The notes: generated by a model not told the origin, from the letters alone. DNA of 64,000 bases from Phenylobacterium sp. J367 (GCF_024699985.1 NZ_JAJONA010000001.1:558001-622000), one strand, 5' to 3'; shown: positions 24,691 through 34,618, counted from the stretch's first letter. Program-made: numbers and translations.

Positions 24691-26031
24691 ATGCCCGGAA
24701 TGGATGAAAACCTGCTGAGAGAAGTCGTCGACGCCGCCCTGAAGGCCGGGGCGGACGCCGCCGAGGCCGTGGGCGCGGAGCGCCGGGCGCTGTCCATCGG
24801 CGTCCGCCTGGGCGACCTCGAGGAGGTTGAGCGCGAGGAGGCCCGCGACCTCGGCCTGCGGGTCTTCGTCGGCAAGCGGCAGGCGACGGTCTCCGGCTCG
24901 GACGTCAGCGCCGAGGCCCGCGCCAAGCTGGTGGAGCGGGCGGTGGCCATGGCCCGGCTCGCGCCGGAGGACCCCTACGCCGGCCTCGCCGATCCCGACC
25001 GACTGGCGCGCGGCCCCCTGCCCGACCTCGACATCCACGACCCCAGCGAGCCCACGCCCGAGGCCCTGGAGGAGCGCGCCCGGATCGCCGAGGCCGCCGC
25101 CCGCGCGGTGCCGAAGGTGACCAATTCCGACGGCGGCTCGGCCTCCTGGTCGAGCTCGGCCTGGACCATGGTGACCAGCGCCGGCTTCACGGGCGTCCAC
25201 CGGGCGTCGGGCTTCTCCACCGGCGCCTCGGCCATCGCCGGCGACGAGAACGGCATGGAGAACGGCTACGAGGGCCGCTCGGTCCGCTGGCAGTCCGACC
25301 TGCCGTCTCCGGAGGTCATCGGCGCCGAGGCCGGCCGCCGCGCCGCCCAGCGGCTCGGCGCGCGCAAGATCGCGTCCACCACCGCCCCGGTGATCTTCGA
25401 GAACCGGCTGGCCGCCTCCCTGCTCGGGCCGCTGATCGGGGCGATCTCGGGCCCGTCGATCGCGCGGGGCACCTCGTTCCTGAAGGACAAGCTCGGCGAG
25501 GCCGTGTTCGCCAAGGGCGTCTCCATCGTCGACGATCCGCACCGCAAGCGCGGCCTGGGCTCCTCGCCCTTCGACGACGAGGGCGTCGCCAACCGGGAGA
25601 CGGCGATCATCGACGACGGCGTGCTGACCACCTGGCTGCTGAACTCGTCGTCGGCCCGGCAGCTTGGCCTCACCACGACCGGCCACGCCTCGCGCGGACT
25701 GGCCGGCCCGCCCGGCGTCGGGCCCTCGAACCTGACCCTGCGCCCCGGCGAGCGGGACCAGGCCGCCCTGATCCGCGACGCCGGCAACGGCCTGCTGGTC
25801 ACCTCGATGTTCGGCCCCTCGCTGAACGGCAACACCGGCGACTGGTCGGTGGGCTGTTCCGGCTTCTGGTTCGAGAACGGCGAGGTGGCCTATCCGGTCA
25901 ACGAGATCACCGTCGCCGGCAACCTGATCGACATCTACGCCCGGCTGGTCCCGGGCTCGGACCTGGAGATCCGCGGGGCGGCCAATGCGCCGTCGCTGCT
26001 GATCGACGGGCTCGCCATCGCGGGGCGATGA
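24691..26031 (+). CDS. pmbA: TldD/PmbA family metalloprotease subunit
   Basis: 446 residues, the PmbA (TldE) half of the TldD/TldE protease that matures small peptides such as microcins. PmbA features: RVGLRVFVG-like region (EARDLGLRVFVGKRQATVSG), KIASTTAPVIFENRLAASLLGPLIGAISG split across the middle, FPRRKRGLGSS-like DDPHRKRGLGSSPFDDEG, and a C-terminus with GCSGFWFENGEVAYPVNEIT. No metal motif is expected, because the HExxxH lies in TldD. The stop overlaps the start of the cysQ-like gene by 4 nt (ATGA). Confidence 0.88.
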   Translation: MPGMDENLLREVVDAALKAGADAAEAVGAERRALSIGVRLGDLEEVEREEARDLGLRVFVGKRQATVSGSDVSAEARAKLVERAVAMARLAPEDPYAGLADPDRLARGPLPDLDIHDPSEPTPEALEERARIAEAAARAVPKVTNSDGGSASWSSSAWTMVTSAGFTGVHRASGFSTGASAIAGDENGMENGYEGRSVRWQSDLPSPEVIGAEAGRRAAQRLGARKIASTTAPVIFENRLAASLLGPLIGAISGPSIARGTSFLKDKLGEAVFAKGVSIVDDPHRKRGLGSSPFDDEGVANRETAIIDDGVLTTWLLNSSSARQLGLTTTGHASRGLAGPPGVGPSNLTLRPGERDQAALIRDAGNGLLVTSMFGPSLNGNTGDWSVGCSGFWFENGEVAYPVNEITVAGNLIDIYARLVPGSDLEIRGAANAPSLLIDGLAIAGR

Positions 26032-26820
26032 CCGCGGACGCCGACCTCGCCCTGATCCTCGACGCCGCCCACGAGGCGGGACGCCTGGCCCACGACCTTC
26101 GGGCGCGGGGGGCTGGAGGTCGAGTACAAGGCCGGCAATTCGCCGGTGACCAACGCCGACCTGGCCGCCGACGCCCTGCTGCGCGAACGGCTGGGGAGCG
26201 CCCGGCCGGACTACGGCTGGCTGTCGGAGGAGACGGCGGACGAGCCTGCGAGGCTCGCCTGCAGGCGGCTGTTCGTGGTCGATCCCATCGACGGGACGCG
26301 GGCCTTCCTGAACGACAAGCCCTGGTGGGCGGTCTCCATCGCGGTCGTCGAGGACCACCGGCCGATCGCCGGCGTAGTGTTCGCGCCTGAGGTCGGCGAG
26401 ACCTATGCGGCGCGGGCCGGCCAGGGCGCGACGCTGAACGGCGCCCCGATCGGGGCCAGCGGGGTCTGCGCGCTGGAGGACTGCGCCATGGCGGGCGACC
26501 CGCGGGTCTTCCCCCATCCGAGCTGGCCGATCCCCTGGCCGGCCATGCGGGTCGAGCAGCGGAACTCCACCGCCTACCGCATGTGCCTGGTGGCGGGCGG
26601 GACCTTCGACGCCGCCGTGGCGCCGGTGGCCAAGCACGACTGGGACGTGGCGGCGGCCGACCTGATCGCCACCGAGGCCGGCTGCTGGGTCGGCGACCAT
26701 TTGGGAAGGACCTTCCGCTACAACGGCCCCTCGCCCATCCAGGCGAGCCTGATCTGCGCGACGCCGGCGCTGGCCCCATTGATCCTGGAGCGCGTCCGGC
26801 ATATCGCCACGGCAAGCTGA
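26028..26820 (+). CDS. cysQ: CysQ-like 3'(2'),5'-bisphosphate nucleotidase / inositol monophosphatase family, one frameshift
   Basis: After repair about 263 residues. Metal-binding motifs are complete: WLSEETAD (Glu), VVDPIDGTRAFLND (Asp-Pro-Ile-Asp-Gly-Thr) and KHDWDVAAADLIATEAG. The enzyme would hydrolyse PAP from sulfate assimilation or a related phosphate. An extra G in the six-G run at 26107-26112 breaks the frame near residue 28 (LRARG to LEVEYKAGNSPVTNAD). It sits between pmbA and the DUF4170 gene, the usual alphaproteobacterial context. Confidence 0.83.
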
Positions 26821-26848
26821 CCCTGAATCCCCTCAACCAAGGTCGAAA

Positions 26849-27088
26849 ATGTCCGAAAAGCAGCTCCTGCATCTCGTCATCGGCGGCGAGATGACCACCC
26901 TCGACGGCCCGCCCGAGTTCCGCGACCTCAAGAAGGTCGACCTGGTCGGCGCCTATGCGAGCTACGACGAGGCCGTCCGCGCCTGGCGCGCCAAGGCGCA
27001 GGAGACCGTCGACAACGCCCTGATGCGCTACTTCGTGATCCACGCCCACCGGCTGCTGAACCCGGACACCGACCCCGACCACCATTGA
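26849..27088 (+). CDS. DUF4170 family small protein
   Basis: 79 residues: LLHLVIGGEMTTLDGPPEFR, then KKVDLVGAYASYDEAVRAWR, then DNALMRYFVIHAHRLLNP. The family is restricted to alphaproteobacteria, has no known function, and usually lies between cysQ and the lipid A export/core genes. Here those genes resume 4 kb downstream. Confidence 0.82.
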   Translation: MSEKQLLHLVIGGEMTTLDGPPEFRDLKKVDLVGAYASYDEAVRAWRAKAQETVDNALMRYFVIHAHRLLNPDTDPDHH

Positions 27089-27101
27089 GTCTCCGGCGCT
27101 C

Positions 27102-27124
27102 GTCCTCCCCCGTTGGGGGAGGAC
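27102..27124. terminator. perfect hairpin between convergent genes
   Basis: GTCCTCCCCC-GTT-GGGGGAGGAC, a 10-bp perfect stem with a 3-nt loop. It sits between the convergent DUF4170 and phosphatase genes and could stop transcription from both sides, though there is no T run. Confidence 0.55.
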
Positions 27125-27138
27125 CGGGTGCGGCGGCT

Positions 27139-27831
27139 CTACTCCCGCCGGAGCAGTTTCTCGGTGAGGACGCTGCCGAGCATGCCGGCGCGGAATTTTT
27201 CCTTCATGCCGGCGGGGTCGTACATCGGGCTCTGGACCCACTCGAGGAAGCTCATGCCCGCGGGCTCGCCCTCCTCCAGGTAGCGCTCGAAGGTGTAGTC
27301 CAGCACGCCGGTCTTGCCCTGCTTCACGTGCAGGTAGCGCAGGTGGAGCTGGTCCATGGCCTCGCGGATGGTCTTGCCCTTCCGGAAGTGCATGTAGAGC
27401 ACGCTCATGATCCCGGCCCGGTCCGCGCCGGACTTGCAGTGCATCAGGGCGGGATACTCGATGGTCTCGAAGAGCCGCTTGGCGCCCAGGACGCGGGCCA
27501 CGCTCGGCACCTCGCGCGAGGTGATGGTGAAGTCGACCATGGTGAGGTCGAGCTTCTCGCAGGCGTCCTTCTCCAGCGCATGGAAGCTGGCGTCGAAGCC
27601 CCCGCGCAGGTTGATCACCGTCCGGATGCCGCGCGCCTTCCAGGCGGCGAGCTGGTGCGGCCAGGGCTGGTTGGTGCGGACCAGCTCGTCGGAGATCCAG
27701 TGGGCGTTGGAAAAGCCGAGCCGCAGGTAGGCGTGGTCGCGCCACAGGTAGTCGGCATAGGCCTTCGCCCGCCCGGCGGCGCTCTTCATGTCGTAGGGAT
27801 TGTGCACGGGCTCGGTGCTCATGGCGCTCAT
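27139..27831 (-). CDS. tyrosine/dual-specificity phosphatase-like protein
   Basis: 230 residues (or 227 from the second ATG, MSTEP). The phosphatase P-loop is HCKSGADRAG (Cys-x5-Arg, about 139-148). Upstream ARGIRTVINLRGG is typical of this cysteine phosphatase group. The substrate is unknown; the location beside lipid A genes allows either a protein or a lipid/sugar phosphate. It faces the GST gene across a divergent 148-nt gap. Confidence 0.78.
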   Translation of the reverse strand: MSAMSTEPVHNPYDMKSAAGRAKAYADYLWRDHAYLRLGFSNAHWISDELVRTNQPWPHQLAAWKARGIRTVINLRGGFDASFHALEKDACEKLDLTMVDFTITSREVPSVARVLGAKRLFETIEYPALMHCKSGADRAGIMSVLYMHFRKGKTIREAMDQLHLRYLHVKQGKTGVLDYTFERYLEEGEPAGMSFLEWVQSPMYDPAGMKEKFRAGMLGSVLTEKLLRRE

Positions 27832-27979
27832 CTAGGCGTTTCGGGCGTCGCGCGAAAGCCGCAGCCAGGCCGCAGAATTCTCGTCCGGCGCGTCGGGACG
27901 CGAAAGGCTTCCGCGTCCTTGGCGCAGGGTTGACACGGCCGCGCCGTCGCGGCCGCAATCCGCGCGAGGGAGATAGCCC

Positions 27980-28606
27980 ATGATCACCGTCTTCGGCGGG
28001 CAGACGTCGCGATCGATCCGGGTGGTGTGGCTGCTGGAGGAGATGGGCCTGCCCTACCGGGTACGGCAGGTGGACATGCTGTCCGACGTGCCCGACACCG
28101 AGTTCCTGGCGGCGAACCCGGCGAACTACATCCCGGTGCTGGTGGACGGCGACGTCACCATGGTCGAGTCCATCGCGATCCTGCAGTACCTGATGGGCCG
28201 CTACGGGCCGACGCCGCTGGCGCCCGCGCCGGACGATCCGGGCTTCCCGGCCTATCTGCAGTTCCTGCATCTGGGCGAGGCCGGGCTGGCGACGCTGCTG
28301 ATGACCCCGGTCGTCGCCCGCTTCATGGCCCCCGAGTCGGAGCGGGACAACTGGAGCGCCCGGCAGGGGCTGGCCTGGGCCGAGAAGCGGATGCGGCTGG
28401 TGCGCGCGCAGCTCGCCCGTGCGCCCTACATGGCCGGCGAGGCGTTCACCGCCGCCGACATCTCGGTGACCTACGCCCTGGAGTTCGGCCGGCGGCAGGC
28501 CTGCCTGGACCTTGGGGAGGCGGAGACGGCCTATCTGGACCGGACCCTGGGCCGCGAGGCCTACAAGCGGGCCTACGCCCGGTCGCACGAGGGCGTGGCG
28601 GCCTAG
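27980..28606 (+). CDS. glutathione S-transferase family protein
   Basis: 208 residues. The N-terminal thioredoxin fold has MITVFGGQTSRSIRVVWLLE and NPANYIPVLVDGDVTMVESIAI (cis-Pro and the GSH-binding ES). The C-terminal helical domain has MAGEAFTAADISVTYALEF. GAGGGAGAT before the ATG supports the start. The substrate is unknown. Confidence 0.85.
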   Translation: MITVFGGQTSRSIRVVWLLEEMGLPYRVRQVDMLSDVPDTEFLAANPANYIPVLVDGDVTMVESIAILQYLMGRYGPTPLAPAPDDPGFPAYLQFLHLGEAGLATLLMTPVVARFMAPESERDNWSARQGLAWAEKRMRLVRAQLARAPYMAGEAFTAADISVTYALEFGRRQACLDLGEAETAYLDRTLGREAYKRAYARSHEGVAA

Positions 28607-28623
28607 GACAAGCCCGGCCGGTA

Positions 28624-28651
28624 GGGAGCCCGCGCGGACGCGCAGGCTCCC
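28624..28651. terminator. hairpin between convergent GST and serralysin genes
   Basis: GGGAGCC (28624-28630) pairs with GGCTCCC (28645-28651), and the loop has an internal CGCG-rich stem. It lies in the 54-nt gap between two convergent stop codons, a likely bidirectional terminator. Confidence 0.5.
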
Positions 28652-28660
28652 CGTTCGGCG

Positions 28661-30451
28661 CTAGAACAGGAAGTCGCCGGCGACGACGGTCTTCGTGCCG
28701 AGGAGGATGAGGGCGAAGTCGGGATCGCCGCCGTCCACGTTGCCGAGAATGACCGTCACGTGGCCCGAGCTCGGCGCGTCGATGTCGAAGCCGAGCGCGT
28801 TCTCCGCGGCGTTGAGGTTGCCGAAGGTGCGGATGGACAGTTCGCCAATCCCCTTCGGATTGGCCCCGTTGATCAGGGCGAAGGCCTGGTCGCCGGAGAG
28901 CGAGCTGTCGGCGTCGATGCCGCGCAGGTCGATGATGTCGGTCCCGGAGAGGAAGTCGACGATCACGTCCACCGACAGCGGGCCCTTCTTGCCGCTCGCG
29001 AGCACGGTGTCGAGCTCGCCCACGAAGGTGTCGGCGCCCGCGCCGCCGACCAGGACGTCCACGCCGTCGCCGCCCACCAGGATGTCGGCGCCCGCGCCGC
29101 CGTCCAGGGTGTCGGCGCCCGCACGGCCGAGCAGGGTGTCCGTCCCCGCATTGCCCCACAGGTGGTTGTTGGCGCCGTTGCCGTTGATCAGGTCGGAGCC
29201 CGAGCCGCCCTTGGCGTTCTCGATCGTCACGTCGTAGGCGATGCCGACGTTGTCGGTGAGGCGGCCGCGCCATTCCGGATCGGCCTGCAGCGCCTGGATG
29301 TTGGCGTCGTAGGTCGCCTGGGTGACCGGGGCCATGCCGGCGGCGGCGCGGTTGGCGTTCACCTGCTCGATGGTCGGCGCCTGGTCGAGGGTGATGCCGC
29401 CGATGCTGGAGAGCGAGCCCGGGGTGAGGTCGATCACCTGGGTGACCGCGTAGCCGGATGCGTCGAGGGTGTCGATGCCGCCGGCGTCCCAGATGGTCAT
29501 GGTCGGCCAGGGCGTCTTGGTGAAGTCGAAGGCGTCGCGGCCGGCGTTCGAGTTGAAGCCGTAGGTGGTGTCGCCGGTGCGGGTGGTCATGTCCGCGCCG
29601 TACATCTGCTGGATCGCCAGGATGTCGTGCACCATCGGGGTGGCCCCGTAGGCGATGTTCATCAGGCTCCAGTCGAAGTCGCGGGTCGGCACGCCGTCGG
29701 GCGTGGCGCCGAGGTCCCGCGGGTTCCAATAGGACATGATGGTGTAGTTGCGGGCGTCCTGGGCGTACTCCGCGCCGTTCAGGTAGGTGACCGCGAAGCC
29801 GGGCGCGAAGTTGTAGGCGCCGGGGTGCGAGAGGCCGAGCGAGTGGCCGATCTCGTGCACCAGGGTGTTCATCCCGTAGCCGCCCTCGTCGAGCTGGAAG
29901 TTCGAGGCGGTGGTGGCGGTGACCCAGACGTCGCCGACGATGTTGTAGGCCTGGGCGTTCACGTGCGGGTTGGTGCTGACGATGTCGGACGGCAGGCGGG
30001 AATAGGCCTGGGTACCCGGACGGTTGGTCAGGTTGCCGAAGTTCATGTCGCCCTGGTCGACGCTGCTTTCCTGGAAGGACACGGCGACCACGTCGTCCCA
30101 GTACTGGAAGGCCTCACGCGTCGCGGCCCGCTGGGCCTCGTTGAAGGCGGCGAAGCCGAAGTACTCGGAGAGGCCGTAGTAGGTCCCGCCCAGCTCATAG
30201 ACGTAGCCGTTCGCGACCAGATCGGCCTGGCTGTTGAAGAATCCGTAGGTGAGCACCGAGGCGTCGCCGTCGCGCGGGACGCCGGTGTCGCCCCAGGCGG
30301 TCCCGGTGCGGTTCAGGTGGTCGGCGATCTGGTCGGCCGTCCAGATGGGCTTGCCGTTCGCCGTGCCGCCGGCGGCGGGATCGAGCGAGGCGTCCTCGAT
30401 GTCGTGGAAGTCGATGAAATGGCCGGACGGGGAAAGTTGGATCTCGGGCAC
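28661..30451 (-). CDS. serralysin-like M10 zinc metallopeptidase with RTX repeats
   Basis: 596 residues, no N-terminal signal. The zinc site is HEIGHSLGLSH (about 198-208) and the Met-turn is in TIMSYWNPRD. A cluster of calcium-binding nonapeptides follows at about 415-465 (GSGSDLINGNGANNHLWGN, GGAGADILVGGDGVD). The C-terminal M10_C region ends TKTVVAGDFLF, a hydrophobic tail typical of type I secretion signals. It should be exported by a HlyB/PrtD-type system, but no T1SS genes or serralysin inhibitor are nearby. The ATG lies 31 nt after the stop of the upstream unknown gene, so an operon is likely. Confidence 0.9.
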   Translation of the reverse strand: MPEIQLSPSGHFIDFHDIEDASLDPAAGGTANGKPIWTADQIADHLNRTGTAWGDTGVPRDGDASVLTYGFFNSQADLVANGYVYELGGTYYGLSEYFGFAAFNEAQRAATREAFQYWDDVVAVSFQESSVDQGDMNFGNLTNRPGTQAYSRLPSDIVSTNPHVNAQAYNIVGDVWVTATTASNFQLDEGGYGMNTLVHEIGHSLGLSHPGAYNFAPGFAVTYLNGAEYAQDARNYTIMSYWNPRDLGATPDGVPTRDFDWSLMNIAYGATPMVHDILAIQQMYGADMTTRTGDTTYGFNSNAGRDAFDFTKTPWPTMTIWDAGGIDTLDASGYAVTQVIDLTPGSLSSIGGITLDQAPTIEQVNANRAAAGMAPVTQATYDANIQALQADPEWRGRLTDNVGIAYDVTIENAKGGSGSDLINGNGANNHLWGNAGTDTLLGRAGADTLDGGAGADILVGGDGVDVLVGGAGADTFVGELDTVLASGKKGPLSVDVIVDFLSGTDIIDLRGIDADSSLSGDQAFALINGANPKGIGELSIRTFGNLNAAENALGFDIDAPSSGHVTVILGNVDGGDPDFALILLGTKTVVAGDFLF

Positions 30452-30482
30452 GCGCCCCTCCTAATGATCGGGTTTTTGTGGG

Positions 30483-30944
30483 TTATCGAAGCGGGCGCGG
30501 CGGGGGGCCGCCGCGCCAGGGCAGGGTCTCGTCGAGCGCCGCCTCGAGCGCCGCGGGCAGGGCCTGGCCGCCGAGGCCCGGAGGGGGGCAGCGCCGCGGC
30601 GCGCGGCGTCGACCCGAACAGGCTGTCGTCGAAGCCGGTCCCCGGCCGCATGGCGCGCAGGGTGACGAGCAGGCGGCGCGAACCGCCGGCGTCGTCGATC
30701 GCCGCGTGGACGAGGAGCACGACCGCGTCGGGGGAGACGATCGCAGGATCGCCGAAGGTGACGACGTGCACCGGCATGGGGGCCCCGCGAGGCCAGCCCG
30801 GCGACCTGGCGGCAGAGTTCGCCGCCGAGCGCCAGATGGTCGACGCCGGGCCCGCCGGCGAAGTTGCAGAGGATGGCGAGGCGCTGGGCGCCCTGCCAGG
30901 CCGGCGGGGGGCGCGGACGCCTCGGTCGCAGACGTAACAGCCAT
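30483..30944 (-). CDS. unknown protein encoded upstream of the serralysin gene, three frameshifts
   Basis: After repair about 152 residues: MAVTSATEASAPPPAWQGAQ, then RLAILCNFAGGPGVDHLALG, then PMPVHVVTFGDPAIVSPDAV, then RRLLVTLRAMRPGTGFDDSL. No signal peptide or known domain is seen. Extra bases lie in G runs at 30906-30911, 30778-30782 and 30583-30588. Codon third positions stay G/C rich in the repaired frame, so it is a real gene. It is probably co-transcribed with the protease; inhibitor, chaperone or unrelated roles are all possible. Confidence 0.5.
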   Translation of the reverse strand: MAVTSATEASAPPAGLAGRPAPRHPLQLRRRARRRPSGARRRTLPPGRRAGLAGPPCRCTSSPSAILRSSPPTRSCSSSTRRSTTPAVRAACSSPCAPCGRGPASTTACSGRRRAPRRCPPPGLGGQALPAALEAALDETLPWRGGPPPRPLR

Positions 30945-31148
30945 CACGGCCGCCGCGAAAATCCGCCCAAACTCAACTGGATGCCCCCAGGCTGGAGATG
31001 TCACACTGCCGCAAATCTGATACATTGCAACCTTAATTCCGCCATTGTCGACAACACGACTTATGCGCGAGCGCGGAGGCCGTCGGCCGGGTGCGCCGGG
31101 GCGCGGGGGGCGCTTGACTTCGGAGCCGCGACAGCCGACGCCTCGCCC
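30945..31148. promoter_or_regulatory. AT-richer divergent intergenic region
   Basis: The stretch 30953-31062 is clearly less GC-rich than its surroundings and separates the divergent serralysin operon and lipid A exporter gene. It contains the palindrome TTGTCGACAA (about 31047-31056). Promoters for both directions are expected here, but I cannot assign -35/-10 boxes with confidence. Confidence 0.3.
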
Positions 31149-32923
31149 ATGAGCCCCGGCGCCAAACAGGAGCTGTCCGGCCGCGAAGTCGTGGCCCGCG
31201 TGGCGCGCGTGTACATGGCGCCGCGGTGGAAAGGCTGGCTGACGGCGCTGGTGGCGGCGATCTGCGTGGCGGCGCTGTCGGCCGAGCTGATCCGCATCCT
31301 GGAGCCGGCGGTGAACGACCTGATGGTCAACCACAAGCCGGGCGCGCTCGTCGCGCTGCCGCTGACCATCGCCGCGCTCGCCATCGGCCGGGCGATCGCC
31401 CAGATCGTGCAGGCCTCGCTGGTCAACCGGATCGGCAACGGGGTGGTGGGCGACGTGCAGGTGCAGCTCTTCGGGCGGCTGGTGCGGGCCGACCTGGCGC
31501 GGCTGCGCAGCCAGCACTCCGGCGCCTACGTCTCCTCCGTGCTCTACGACGCCGGGCTGATCCGCGAGGCGGCGACGGCGGGCGTGATCAACTACACCCA
31601 GCACCTGCTGACCGTGATCGGGGCGATCACGGTGATGGTCTCGAACGACAGCGCGCTGTCCTGGGTGCTGATCGTCGCCCTGCCCGTCTCGGGCTGGATC
31701 ATGCGCCGGTTCTCCAAGCGGACGACCAAGGCGGCGCGCGGGGCGATGGCCGAGACCTCCGCCCTGTCCACCGCGATCATGGAGAGCCTGGACGGCATCC
31801 GGGTGGTGAAGATCGAGAACCGCGAGGCCTATGAGGAGGCGCGCGTCGCCGAGGTGGTGCGCCGCCGGCAGGAGCACCTGATCAAGGGGCGAACGCCCGG
31901 GCCCGGGCGGCCCCGTCCACCGAGCTGGTGATGACCCTGATCACCGCGGCGGTGATCGCCTACGCCGGCTGGCGCTCGCAGCAGGGGGCGATGACGGTGG
32001 GGGCGTTCGTGGCCTTCATCGGCGCGCTGGGCCTGGCGTCGCAGTCGCTGCGCCAGCTCGCCAACCTGCAGACGGTGATGGCCGAGGGGATGTCGGCGGC
32101 CCGGCGGCTGTTCGCGGCGCTGGACGTGGAGCCGGAGGTACGCGACGCGCCGGGCGCGCGGCCGCTGGCCTGCGGCGAGGGCACGATCCGCTTCGAGGAC
32201 GTGGGCTTCACCTACGGCCGCGAGGGGGCGCCGACCCTGTCGGGCATCGCCATGGAGGCCCGGCGCGGCGAGACGGTGGCGCTGGTCGGCCCGTCGGGCG
32301 GCGGCAAGTCGACGATCCTCAACCTGATCCCGCGTTTTTACGATCCAACCTCGGGACGGGTGACCATCGACGGCCAGGACCTGAAGAGCGTGACGCTGGC
32401 CTCGGTGCGGGAGCAGGTGGCGCTGGTCACCCAGGAGCCGTTCCTGTTCGACGACACCATCCGGGCGAACATCAGCTACGCGCGGCCCGACGCCGGCCTC
32501 GAGGCCGTGGAGCAGGCGGCGAAGGCGGCGGCGGCCCACGACTTCATCATGGCCCTGCCCCATGGCTACGAGACCACCGTGGGCGAGGCCGGCGCGCGGC
32601 TCTCCGGCGGCCAGCGGCAGCGGATCGCCATCGCCCGCGCCTTCCTGAAGGACGCGCCGATCCTGCTGCTGGACGAGGCGACCAGCGCGCTCGACACCGA
32701 GAGCGAGGCCCAGGTGCAGGCGGCGCTGCGGCGGCTGATGGCCGGGCGCACGACGCTGCTGATCGCCCACCGGCTGTCCACCGTGCGCGGGGCCGACCGA
32801 ATCTATGTCATCGACAACGGGCGGATCGTGGAGACCGGCGACCACGCGGGCCTGGTCCGCAAGCGCGGGCTCTACGCCCGGCTCGCCCAGAGCCAGGACC
32901 TGGAGCCGGAGACCGCGGCTTGA
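31149..32923 (+). CDS. msbA: MsbA-like lipid A/LPS ABC exporter, one frameshift
   Basis: After repair 591 residues. The six-helix membrane domain (about 20-320) is followed by an ATPase with GPSGGGKST (Walker A), LSGGQRQRIAIARA (signature), ILLLDEATSALD (Walker B) and IAHRLST. A missing G in GGGG at 31886-31889 breaks the frame; adding it reads EHLIKGANARARAAPSTELV. Lipid A flipping is inferred from the gene order ABC exporter, DUF374 acyltransferase, waaA, lpxK. The next gene starts within its stop codon. Confidence 0.82.
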
Positions 32924-33625
32924 AGCGGCTGCTGCGCAGCGACGGCGTCCAGGCGCTGCTCGGCTGGGTGCTGGGGACCTACCTCCAGATCGTGCTGAAG
33001 ACCGTGCGCTGGACGCACGAGAACGTCGCCTGCGTGGAGCCGGTGCTGGCCGGCGACGGCGGGGCGATCGCGCTCTTCTGGCACGGCCGCATCCCGCTCA
33101 GTCTCGCCACCGCCCCGCAATGGGGGCGCAAGCCGACGCGGGCGCTGGTGTCGCCCTCGGCGGACGGGGAGTTCATCGCCAAGGCGCTGGCCATGTCGGG
33201 CTTCCCGGCGATCCGCGCCTCGTCGGCCAAGAAGGGCGACAGCGCCAAGGCGCGGGCGGCGGTGGCGGCGATCCGCGAGGCGGTGGCCTGGGTCTCCGGC
33301 GGCGGGGCGCTGGTGGTGACGCCGGACGGGCCCCGGGGGGCCGAACGAGGTGATCGCCGCAGGGTCCCTGCAGATCGCCAGGCGGTCGGGCCAGCCGGTG
33401 TTCCTCATGGGCCTGGCGGCCACCCCGGCCTGGCAGCTCCGGAACACCTGGGACCAAGTGATGTTCGCCGCCCCGTTCGGCAAAGGGGCGGTGGTCTGGG
33501 AAGGACCGCTCTATGTGCCGGCGGACGCCGACGACGACGCCATCCAGGGGCTGATCGCCGACTGGTCGGCCCGGCTGTCGGCCGCCACGCGCCGGGCCGA
33601 GGCGATGGTGGGGCGTCCGCATTGA
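32920..33625 (+). CDS. DUF374 lysophospholipid acyltransferase-family protein, one frameshift
   Basis: After repair about 234 residues. Features are IALFWHGRIPLSLAT (an HxxxxP variant of the acyltransferase H-box), GFPAIRASSAKKGDSAKARA, and TPDGPRGP before NEVIAAGSLQIARR. An extra G in the six-G run at 33335-33340 breaks the frame at DGPRG. The family sits in alphaproteobacterial lipid A clusters and may acylate lipid A or a precursor. A TTG start overlaps the exporter stop. Confidence 0.8.
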
Positions 33626-33655
33626 TCGCGCCGCCGGCCGGTGAGAGATAGGCGC

Positions 33656-34618
33656 ATGGCCCACGCGCACCACCACCACGACGGCCACCACCATGGGCAC
33701 GGGCACGGGCATTCGCACGGCCATGGGCATCACCATCCCGCGCCGGCGGACATGGGCCGGGCGTTCGCCATCGGGGTGGCGCTGAATTCGGTCTTCGTGC
33801 TGGCCGAGGCGGGCGCGGGGATCTGGGCCGGCTCCATGGCGCTCCTGGCCGACGCCGGCCACAACCTCTCCGACGTGCTGTCGCTGATCCTGGCCTGGGG
33901 CGCCGCGGTGCTGGCGAGGCGCGCGCCGGGCGGGCGGCGGACCTATGGGCTTCGGAAGGCGACGATCCTGGCCTCGCTGGCCAACGCCGTCCTGCTGCTG
34001 GTGGCGGTCGGCGCGATCGTCTCGGAATCCATCCACCGGCTGATGGCGCCGGCCAGCGTCGAGACCACCGTGGTCATAGCCGTGGCCGCCCTGGGCGTGG
34101 TGATCAACACGGCGACGGCGCTGCTCTTCCTGCGCGGCAGCCATTCGGACCTCAATGTGCGCGGGGCCTTCCTGCACATGGCGGCCGACGCGGCGGTCTC
34201 CCTGGCCGTGGTGGTGGGCGCGGCGGCGATCATGTTCACCGGCTTCCTGTGGATCGACCCGGCGCTGAGCCTGCTGATCGCGGTGGTGATCGTCATCGGC
34301 ACCTGGGGCCTGCTGCGGGATTCCGTGGACCTGGCGCTGGACGCCGCGCCGCGCGGGATCGACGTGGAGACCGTCCGCGCCTGGCTCGCCGACCTGCCCG
34401 GCGTCGAGGAGGTCCACGACCTGCACATCTGGGCGATGAGCACCACCGAGACGGCGCTGACCGTCCACCTGGTGCGGCCCGCCGGCGGCGACGCCGACCG
34501 CTTCCTGCACGACGCCTGCGAGGGGCTGCACGCCCGGTTCAACATCGGCCACGCCACCCTGCAGGTGGAGACCGGGGCCGCGCACGCCTGCCGGCTCGCC
34601 CCGGCCGAGGTGGTGTGA
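33656..34618 (+). CDS. cation diffusion facilitator (zinc efflux) transporter
   Basis: 320 residues. The first 34 residues are extremely His-rich (HHHHDGHHHGHGHGHSHGHG), probably a metal buffer. Six membrane helices carry the binding sites LLADAGHNLSDVL (helix 2) and HMAADAAVSLAVV (helix 5). The cytoplasmic C-terminal domain has LPGVEEVHDLHIWAMS. It exports Zn(II) or related ions in exchange for protons. It lies inside the lipid A block, and its stop overlaps the waaA start by 4 nt (GTGA). Confidence 0.9.
   Translation: MAHAHHHHDGHHHGHGHGHSHGHGHHHPAPADMGRAFAIGVALNSVFVLAEAGAGIWAGSMALLADAGHNLSDVLSLILAWGAAVLARRAPGGRRTYGLRKATILASLANAVLLLVAVGAIVSESIHRLMAPASVETTVVIAVAALGVVINTATALLFLRGSHSDLNVRGAFLHMAADAAVSLAVVVGAAAIMFTGFLWIDPALSLLIAVVIVIGTWGLLRDSVDLALDAAPRGIDVETVRAWLADLPGVEEVHDLHIWAMSTTETALTVHLVRPAGGDADRFLHDACEGLHARFNIGHATLQVETGAAHACRLAPAEVV

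Noticed and set aside
31886..31931. Programmed ribosomal frameshift in the MsbA-like gene
   Set aside because: There is no slippery heptamer or following pseudoknot, and the same kind of break is found in many unrelated genes in this window.
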